From: Panorpa germanica
Taxonomy: Eukaryota > Arthropoda > Insecta > Mecoptera > Panorpidae
Length of the DNA stretch: 64,000 nt
Direction: 5' to 3'
NCBI GenBank assembly: GCA_963678705.1
Contig: OY783216.1
Location: 5,208,001 to 5,272,000, forward strand
How positions within the stretch are numbered: position 1 is the stretch's first letter; each line of letters begins with the position of its first letter. Position numbers and translations under genes: made by a program. The notes below the pieces were generated by a model that was given only the letters and a program-made list of their open reading frames with translations, was not told where the DNA came from and did no database searches. Below, one piece after another: positions 56,085-64,000 of the stretch.

Positions 56085-56431
56085 GCACACAGGTCGACTG
56101 ATTGCAAACTCGAAGCTGCCAACGAAAACGAAAAACGAACCACTATAAAATTTCTAAACGACTATAGAATTTCTAACAATAGCATAATATGCGATTTTAT
56201 TTTTCGTATTATGAGTTATTAGTATGTATGTATTTAAATACTTTTGAAAAGTATTTGTGCACTTCTCTGCTCATGATGTCCACAATCAAAAGCATGCAAC
56301 TTAATTGCCCTGCGACCTAGAAACATAAAACCAATCGCTCAAAACCAATTTCAAATCAGTTTTTCTTTTTCATTCGTGCAGTGTGCGTTCTCTCATTCGA
56401 TTCGGGGCTCGCGTTTGCAATCAGTCGACCG
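56085..56431. mobile_element. Family H element with inverted ends
   Basis: Left GTCGACTGATTGCAAAC (about 56092) and right GTTTGCAATCAGTCGAC (about 56413) are inverted copies. About 350 bp, non-coding. A worn copy lies at 29911-30245. Confidence 0.6.
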
Positions 56432-56711
56432 TCGAAGTATATAAAAGAAAGTCATGTTTATAAATGAATTTATTATATATTCCAGTCTTAATTTATAATA
56501 CTTAAAACCTAGGACCTAATATTCATTTAATACAGAATAAATATAAATTAATGTATATATATAAAAACGTCAAATTTATCTATGTGTTACATAGTTGTAA
56601 CAAAGATATAAATTTATAGATATAGATATAAATTTGAAATCGAAAATAAACATCATTTAGTCAATAATTATTTAGAATATTTTATTGTCCCCATTCTGTT
56701 CTTCAAGCTCT

Positions 56712-59499
56712 CTATATATGATAAGGTCTCGGTGTTGGAACACTCATTAAGGGTGAATCTATAAGATCTACATCCATTGGAAGAATAGGAGGCTCACATT
56801 GTGTACCAATCTTTTCATTAAGCAAATTGTATAACTTGTGAACTCCCTCATTGTGCTGCCAAAAAAAAACATAAAATTAAGTTTGTTTTTCTGTTTAATA
56901 ACTATCTAAAGTAATAAAATACAAGACATACCTGGCTATTAGGCTGCAAAGCTTTAACAAGAGTTGATAATCGATTCGGAGGAAGTTTTCCATGAACATA
57001 CCATAAAAGTTTTAGTAGATGCCTGGTAACATTATCTTTAGTAAGTCCATTTAAAAAGAATTCATCAAATAATCCAGTACAAAAATCTTCTGTGGAGAAT
57101 TCATCACTAAGAGGAAGAAGGAGAGAAACTAATGTATGAAGAAAAGGATCTTCGTAAGCTCGATCATCTTTACAACTAGCTAATATTGTTAATATACGAA
57201 GTAAACCGACACGATCTTTATGCCTTGTAGCAGAGAGTGTATAATACATAGCCAGAATACTTGCTACATTGCTTTCTTGAATATAAGCCTCACAAGCATC
57301 AGGAGCCGGGCCTGTTTTAAAAATGTAATAAATAAATATATCTTCAAAAACAAATGAAATCCTTATTATAAAAACACACCACAAATTTACCTGAATGTTC
57401 TATAATCGTAATTGCAGTTTCTCTTTCATCTGGAGGAAGTTTACTGTGTAAATGCCGAACTTGATCATCCACCATTAAAGACATTAAAGAAGGCAAAAAT
57501 TTGGTGACTATTTGACTATCCAATTTAGGTTCTTTAAAATCCTAAAGCAAGCAATTTAATTAAACATAAAATAACAAATATTAGTATAATTCAAATTACG
57601 AGAGTTTGGCGGCGACTCACACTTAAAACAAGATGTGGATTATACTACCGATATAACTAAAAAGCACTGATTCACTTATTTTTCTATAATGTATATAGAA
57701 ACGAATAAGGTAAAATTCATTATTGTATTATTGATTTATACCGCTCTTATAACCTTTTTTAAGTATAAGTCGCCGCCAAACTATCGTGATTTGGAGTATA
57801 ATTAAAATTTTTAATACATACCTGTGAGTCAATCATAACCCATGCGCTAAGACCTAATGCAAGCATCCTCAACAGTAATATTAAAACTTGATTTTCCTAA
57901 GAAAATATTATATTAATAAGCATCAAATGTATGTCTATATTTTATAATTAATCTATGCATGTTTATTAAGTATCTAAATTTACCCTAGGTAGTCCTTCAA
58001 CGTTTATAAGATGCTGCAAGATTTTTATAGCAGATGTAGCTAAGAAGTTAATTGCATAAGGATCGCAAAGCGTCATAGATAAATCCCCTAATACCTGAAA
58101 ACAAAATTGATGTATTAATAAATGTAGTACAGGACGCATATATTTAAATACTAAATTAAATGGAAAATTATCTTAATCAGTAATTGCTTTATTCTTTTTT
58201 AGCAAAAGTAACTTATCATTTCATAAATTTAAACTTCGTTAGAATCGCTTACCTGTTCTTGTCCACGTTTAACATTATCCAGAAAACCTTGCAGCTCTCG
58301 TGACCGTTTTATATCAACATTTTTTTCGCGAATGCATGCATCCAAACACCACGTAAACTTATGACAAGGATCTATAGAAATAATTTCCTGCAAAATACAA
58401 AATGTTATATATTTTGTAATCAAGTAAATTAATAGTAATACAAGTAAATACCTGTACTTCCGAATCATGCAGTGCCATAAGTAATTCAGCACGAAGTGTA
58501 CAGTAATGAACATTTTTAGTTCTCAAAAATAATGTTCGTAAAAACTGTAAAACCATATCGTATAATTTCAAACTATTGCCAATCATATGCGACAACTTCT
58601 GGACCACTTTTCCTTGCCTACGAATCTAAACAATAAATGTAATTTAGGTATTTTTACAAAATGATATTTGTAAGTAGCAGATTTATATTTACTTTTGGTG
58701 ATGGTAGGAAAAACAGATTTGCAGTATTAAGATGATCAAATAACACTTCTTCTTTTTCTCTAATATACTGGCTCAAGAGAGGTGATACTTCATCGCCGAA
58801 TAAAGATTGATTATCTCGCCAGATCTGACGTTTTACTTCAGTGTCTGTATCATTATATAGCTCTCTGTCACGTACCTTAAATAATCAATCAAGTTCTATA
58901 ACTCAAAAGTAAATATTAAAGATTTCTAGATATAAATACATACCAGCACTTTTAAGTATTTATCATCAATGTGAGCTGTATTTCTTAAAATACACATAAC
59001 TACAGGTCGTAGTGCTTTTACCCTAACAACTGGAAAACTCTTTGATAATAATTCTTTCAATTTCTTATCTCGTTCACGTCCTTCCTTGGCCCCAATCTCA
59101 TTAATATGTGAAATTAATTTTTCTCTCAATTCCTTAAAAGAAAATACACATAATTAAAGTTGAATTCGTTTAATTATTGACAGTATACAATCACTTTATA
59201 TTAATACCTCCACAACAGATGTGTGAAAATCCAGTCTTCTAACTCCATGTAAATCTAACATTGGAAGCATAGGTCTCAATGACGGTAAAAGTACTCCATT
59301 CTCTAGCTATAACAATATGATATATTACAAAATAAGAAAAAGACTATACACTTTTATATAATCTATATAAACTTACTTGAAACTCTTCAATTGCTTTCAG
59401 AGGATCAGTACAGCTTGTTAACGCATCTCGAAGAAATGTTTGACCTGGTACTCCGACTTCTTCTAATCCAGTGCCAGGTAATTTTATTGGAGTAGTCAT
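56712..59499 (-). CDS. NELF-B: Negative elongation factor B (NELF-B/COBRA1)
   Basis: Eleven minus-strand exons, all in phase: 59377-59499, 59208-59306, 58944-59132, 58693-58875, 58452-58625, 58253-58387, 57984-58094, 57822-57896, 57391-57541, 56932-57311, 56712-56855; 587 residues, the expected size. Recognisable blocks in order: LTSCTDPLKAIEEFQ, LENGVLLPSLRPMLP, RPVVMCILRNTAH, VKRQIWRDNQSLFGDEVSPL, KLYDMVLQFLRTLFLRTKNV, HKFTWCLDACIREKNVD, VLGDLSMTLCDPYAIN, AWVMIDSQ and DEFSTEDFCTGLFDEFFL. NELF-B is the scaffold subunit of the nuclear NELF complex, which with DSIF holds RNA polymerase II at promoter-proximal pause sites. Helical repeat protein; no membrane segments. The gene looks intact. One intron holds a family F MITE. 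The first ATG lies 16 codons before the first family-conserved block, which fits. Confidence 0.96.
57583..57800. mobile_element. Family F MITE, in a NELF-B intron
   Basis: Inverted ends AGTATAATTCAAATTACGAG (left) and the complement of the right end GATTTGGAGTATAATT, with AGTTTGGCGGCGACT just inside each. It fills most of the intron between exons 57822-57896 and 57391-57541. Confidence 0.7.
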
Positions 59500-59995
59500 T
59501 TTTATATATTAATTAACTAAAAATGCATTTATTCGTTATAATATAGTGTTTATATACTTTAGAAACATAACCTCACTTAACCTAACAGAGAATCTATGTA
59601 CCAACATTCGATAAATATAACAGGTTATAAGTATTAAATAATTTATCTGGACGTTATTATTTTCTTCTAGTAATAATATACTGTTTATTAAATTAACATA
59701 ATTGAAGCACTGGACAAAATTAGTTTATTTAACTAATATAAAACACTTATTTTAATTTTTATCTGCTGTCACACTACAGTCAGAAATAATAACTACAGTT
59801 GTGTACAGTTGGTAGCTTCGTATCAGAGATAATACTTTGTATGAGGCACTACTTAAATTTGCAGAAGACTGTAGCTTAAAGGTTTATGTCTATGTTGAAA
59901 ACTAGTTTATAACTCTGCTAATACTAGAGATTAAAAAATAACTATTTATCTTGAATAATTACTCTTTATTTACTAATTTTACATAAATAAAATAT
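59500..59995. other. Short spacer between NELF-B and the MCMDC2-like gene
   Basis: No gene seen. Both genes are transcribed leftward, so this holds the NELF-B promoter and the 3' end of the neighbour. Confidence 0.4.
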
Positions 59996-62900
59996 TCAAA
60001 TATTAAAACGAGAATCTCCTAAAACTGTAGTTACATAATTTTCCAGCCATAGCTCAAACTTTTCCATATGTTGATCAACCTGCAATGATTATAATGCTTT
60101 ATTAATTTTCTGAAGAAATCCTACAACATTTAAAATATGTTTGAATTGTTAGAAACACCTGTGTTACGTTACTAATCTTGATAACTGGAGGGGGAACCAT
60201 TATACCTGAGCCCCACAATTGTTGCAAGCTTGTCTCACAAATCCAAATTGCCATTATGACGTCATATTTGATCACCTGGTTACGAAGCGCTAATCGAGCA
60301 TGAGCTTCACTCAGCAAAGATAATGTAGTCAATGCGCGCAATGGAAGTAATTCTACCAAAATTGACAATGTTTACATTACATAATAATTAATAAATAAAT
60401 CATTTAAAAATGGGAATTAAAGATTACCAGAACGAGCTCTTCTAGAAGTTACAAAATATTCACGAAGCGTGCGTTTAGCATCGTGTCCTATGACAACTTT
60501 TCGGTTTGAAATCAGTGACAGAAATTGGCGGTAATCATCTTCACTGATTACTGATTCTTTCTGTTGCAATCCCATGGACTCGTTAAGGATGTAGGCGACA
60601 ACATCTGGTATATCTTCTACAGCAGCCAAGAAACAAATTCCAAATACACTAAAATGATGAAATAAGGAATTCAAAATCAAAATCAAAATATACAAATATA
60701 CAATACAAAATCGTTTTAAAAATAAATTTTAATATATGTATATTGACGTTTTTATTTTTTATCTAGCTATATGAAATTTGAATTACAGTTGGACTACATA
60801 AAACGTCACAGCAGAAATAAGTTAAAGAGATTATTTTTGAACTTGATGGAATACACAATCTATGTGTTAGAAACATAGAGATATAAGATTAGAGTGCGCA
60901 AAGGGTACGGCCACGTGTAAGAGAAAGCGATAAAGGCAAAGAGAGAGATAGCTGCCGAGAGTCCTATCTGTCTCTTTCTAACCGAACTGTTGCTGCTGGC
61001 TTGCCTGATTGACGGTAAGGTAGGGGGGAGGTAGCAAGCAGCAAGACGCAGTGCTCTGTTAGAAAGAGACACAGAGGACACTCGACAGCTATCTCTCTCT
61101 TTACCTTTATCACAGTATACAGTTTCTTGCGCACTCTATTCTTATACCTCTATGGTTAGAAATAATAGACATCACACATACACTCGTTTGCTTCTCTGTT
61201 GTGTAAAAGAGATAGCAAATAATCGGACATGACGTACCATGCATTAACATTTTCTATAACGTTGGATCCCTTTAATAATTAAAGAGACAAGTGACTTTTT
61301 TAATTGTGTCCTAAAATATAAAGAGTTATTAACAAATAATTGGACATTTCAGGTTCTGGTAGCCCAGTAAACATTTTGGAGTAAATTCGACTTAATTTTT
61401 ATTACATATCATGAATTTTTTGTCTGGAACGTGTTCGTTTTCTATTCAGTCGTTCATAGGAAAGGTCCTTTTTATGAGCTACAGACATTGCAACGACGAT
61501 TCACTGCTGAATTAAAAGCGGAGTAGGTTTATGATTTATGACCGGATAATAAAAATATACCCATGTGGGAAAGAAACAGAAATACTTAATGAATGATGTT
61601 GGAAAAAGAAAGAATATTATTATGAAAAACTAACACAAAATCTGTGACAGGTAGAGAACTTGTAAAGCGTTAGAATAGAATTGTACGACTGACTCGAACT
61701 TCACCAAATAGGACACTTCACCAAATTGTTTACTGGGAGCCAACTTTATCAATATATAGTACAGTTTTATAGAAATTAAACCATGGTTAGAATGAGCATA
61801 CTTTCAATTAATGGAACTTACTTTAGCATGGTGGCAAGTTGGGATTGATCTTTAGCTTTAGCAGGGGGTGCCCAATAACTCCACAACGCACAATTCAGAT
61901 TATACTTCGGCGATGGAGCATCTAGAGCACCACCTTCTCCTTCCAATCGAATCTTCCCAGATTCAATTGCTGATGATGAAAAATATTTAATATTGTTACA
62001 TAAAATATAGTACTCTAACATGTCCATCTGTTTTCTAACCAAAATACGATTCTTATTAGAAAAATACTTGTCTTAAGTAACAAACTTCAAAAAAAGTTAA
62101 TTTTTAGTAGTAGACAAGCCGACAGAGAACTATATTTCTATATTAATAGTCCCACAAGCAATTCTGACCAGAATCGTGTCAGAATCTTATTAGAATCGTA
62201 TAAAAATCGTAATAGATTCGTAGATTTGTAGGGAATTATGTATACAAATAGTATTTTGATTAAGACCCAGTTGGATCTCGTACTATAATGCATTTTGTAC
62301 CTGATAGAACACTATTTGAAGCCTTCCCTCTAGTATATTTAGACCAGTCACCAATTAAACAAACTCCGCCTGTAGCAAGAAGAAGAGGACCACCTTCCAC
62401 CCAACCATCTTTACGAACTATGCCGCCATCGACTTTATCTATAGGGTCTATAAACCTACAAAGATTTTTATAAAATATTATCACTTAAACAAAAGTAAAC
62501 CAATTAAAAATTACAATAGATCTTCTATAACGCGGTTAATATGTTACGCGTAATCGAAATGATCCTGATCTACATAATAAATATGAAATACAAGTGGGTG
62601 TTGCCAATTTCTTATTTTATAAACTGTTTTGTTATCAGAGAACTATATAGTTTAAAAGTCCGGTTTTGTGTACAGCAGGTATTTTAATCGTTAATGTCTC
62701 TGACTGTAAGGAAGAAGTTTTCACAATCGGAAGTAGCTCAAACGATTAGAGCACTAACGTTTTAAATTATATATCAATAAGAGGGAGTTGAGGTTTCAAT
62801 TTTTTTTTTAATTTATTAATATTATTATACAACATAATAAGTTTATTGTGTAAAAATGTGAAGCCGATTGGAGTAAAACTGTCTGAGATATAGAGTTTTA

Positions 62901-64000
62901 AGTCTTCACCTCTCTGGTCTGCTTTCGTGTTACAAAGTAACACTTTTAAATGCGGTTTCTCGCACATAGCTTTTTCAGAGTCGGTGCCCTCTCTAGCTCA
63001 AAATCTACTGGACCGATTCTTTTGAAATTTTGCACACTCTTTCTTTACATAAACTCCGAAGTAACGCTGTGGAGTTTTTTTTAATTTTTAATTTTAACAT
63101 ATTTTAAAATAACAAAGTTCGATTTCAGAAAATCCAGTGATGAGTTATGAGTGGCAACGCAATGTTACTTTCTTTTGTGACGTCCGCGGAGATTCGGTGT
63201 CAATGCCTCATTTCTTGATATTTATTTATGAAAATTTTACAAAGTATTCTTCAAATGTAATTTTATCATGTAGTAATTATAGAAATAATTATGTATTAAC
63301 TGTGTAGTCAAAAAATATTATCGAAAATGTGCTTCTTTTTTATTGTTTTGACTCCCCTTAATAGACAATATCAAAATTTTAACAGTGTTTCAATATAATA
63401 TATAATTATGAACAACCTTTTCGCTAAATTCGCTGCAGCTGCCATTAACTTTTGTGCCATCAAAGTTTCAGTACCTACCGCCAACACGTGAAGTGGAGAA
63501 ATTTCCGATATCTGCAAGTAATGGTGGAAGAATTAACATAAATAATAAATAGAACTTTGCCAAATTAAACGTAGTTTTAATAAGAATCCTGGTTGTTTTC
63601 TATTTGAGTTCAAATAAAGTTTTAAAGAATTTGGAAGATGTAAGACATATCTCCTACAAACAGGGTTGACAAAAATCGATTAAGATTCGAAAGGATCGAA
63701 ACGTATCTTATAAGAATCGGATGAGAATCGTAGAAGATTCGTACGAGATTTAGACAAATTGTTTGTAGGATCCTTACCTGAATAGTTGCTAAACTTAGCA
63801 GCAGTCCTAATTTTAGATGCATAAAAGAAAATGGAGGCATTAAATCACTTCCCAAATTGTTTGCAAGAGAGTAGACGAACATATATGGTGAATTTCGTGT
63901 AGTCTGCAGTAATTGACTTATAGATTGCGGTAAAGCTTCCCAATTGAAATCTCCATTAGTTTCACTAATGTTCTCGGTATTTGGAGATCTCTCAAATATA
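59996..64000 (-). CDS. MCM domain-containing protein 2-like, 3' part (runs off the window)
   Basis: Seven minus-strand exons, all in phase: at least 63778-64000, 63417-63511, 62301-62455, 61822-61969, 60428-60648, 60159-60352, 59996-60079; 372 residues in view. The N-terminal part is outside. The block LHVLAVGTETLMAQKLMAAAANLAKR and the Walker B-like GGPLLLATGGVCLIGDWSKY, followed by a Ser/Gly exon, a CALWSYW block and a C-terminal winged/AAA lid helical part (ALTTLSLLSEAHARLALR), match the degenerate MCM fold of MCMDC2 and the insect mei-217/mei-218 proteins. These act with MCM8-like factors in meiotic crossover formation (established knowledge). No arginine finger can be assigned by eye. 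Introns carry four kinds of MITE or repeat. Confidence 0.8.
60874..61154. mobile_element. hAT-type fold-back MITE with 8-bp target duplication
   Basis: 281 bp imperfect palindrome; left end CATAGAGATATAAGATTAGA and right end its inverted partner (TCTATTCTTATACCTCTATG). Flanked on both sides by GTTAGAAA (60866-60873 and 61155-61162). Eight-base duplications are diagnostic of the hAT superfamily. Inside an MCMDC2-like intron; it could form a strong hairpin in the pre-mRNA. Confidence 0.85.
61165..61790. mobile_element. Family C MITE split by a family B insertion
   Basis: Left part to GGTTCTGGTAG (61362) and right part from AGCCAACTTTATC (61738) rejoin to the AGAACC-type junction seen at 46690-46700 once the family B copy is removed. 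Confidence 0.7.
61363..61737. mobile_element. Family B MITE, variant B2, nested (AG duplication)
   Basis: 375 bp with ends CCCAGT and ACTGGG. It interrupts family C, and AG appears on both sides where the uninterrupted copy at 46680-46710 has it once, confirming a 2-bp target duplication. Confidence 0.8.
62151..62233. mobile_element. MITE family A, small diverged copy
   Basis: 83 bp with ends CCCACAAGCAATT and AGATTTGTAGGG around repeated AGAATCGT words, in an MCMDC2-like intron. Confidence 0.45.
62790..63362 (+). repeat. Family D repeat, in the MCMDC2-like gene
   Basis: Antisense to the gene. It keeps both ends seen in the family, from TTTATTAATATTATTATACA through to TTGTTTTGACTCCCC. Confidence 0.7.
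63653..63769. mobile_element. MITE family A, short copy beside a splice donor
   Basis: 117 bp with ends CCTACAAAC and GTTTGTAGG and inner AGAATCG-type repeats. On the minus strand it starts nine bases into the intron after exon 63778-64000, leaving the donor GTAAGG intact. Confidence 0.7.

Noticed and set aside
1-64000. CRISPR arrays, bacterial operons, tRNA or rRNA genes
   Set aside because: No regularly spaced repeats with unique spacers, no bacterial gene organisation and no convincing tRNA or rRNA sequence were seen; the direct repeats found are tandem, interspersed or LTRs.

Overview
This window looks like AT-rich nuclear DNA of an insect. Genes have short introns with GT-AG borders, the conserved genes are animal (NELF-B, alpha-tubulin, an MCMDC2-like gene, CYP4), and repeats are insect-type (an errantivirus with env, jockey-like non-LTR fragments, many MITEs). 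The order cannot be fixed by eye; a holometabolous insect such as a beetle would fit.

Layout. 1-7811 holds an almost complete, apparently intact errantivirus (gag, pro-pol, env; the 413 bp of LTR that can be compared look identical). It sits 219 bp upstream of the first immune gene. 8031-33633 and 43902-46452 hold a cluster of peptidoglycan recognition protein (PGRP) genes. Three have no membrane segment (starts 8031, 16564, 19788) and share one four-exon plan, like intracellular PGRP-LE. Three ectodomain sets carry a membrane exon (26626-29210, 31599-33633, 45320-46452), like PGRP-LC. Four first exons encode a cryptic RHIM-like motif, the amyloid signalling motif of Imd-pathway receptors. 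A CYP4-like P450 relic (36900-41794, minus) separates the last PGRP gene from the others. 47912-55465 holds two full-length divergent alpha-tubulin genes (minus) with a decayed but open tubulin-like gene between them (plus). 56712-59499 is NELF-B (minus). 59996-64000 is the 3' part of an MCMDC2-like gene (minus).

How it fits together. The PGRP cluster reads as a bacterial-sensing module feeding the Imd/NF-kB pathway. None of the domains keeps the catalytic cysteine, so these should be receptors or regulators, not amidases. Variation lies in the signalling motif (VQIG, VHFG, a broken EQSG, or no motif) and in the ligand groove (GRGW, GRGA, GRGE).

The most notable signals are: (a) a 2.46 kb tandem duplication of the two ligand-binding exons of the first PGRP gene, made by unequal crossing-over between two retrotransposon fragments, with the chimeric fragment still readable; the duplicated exons differ only by three silent changes; (b) a second transmembrane ectodomain set (31599-33633) with no first exon of its own but in phase with the RHIM exon at 25424, suggesting PGRP-LC-style alternative ectodomains; (c) a GC-AG intron in that set; (d) several MITE families in the introns, one with 2-bp target duplications seen in five copies and supported by a nested insertion.
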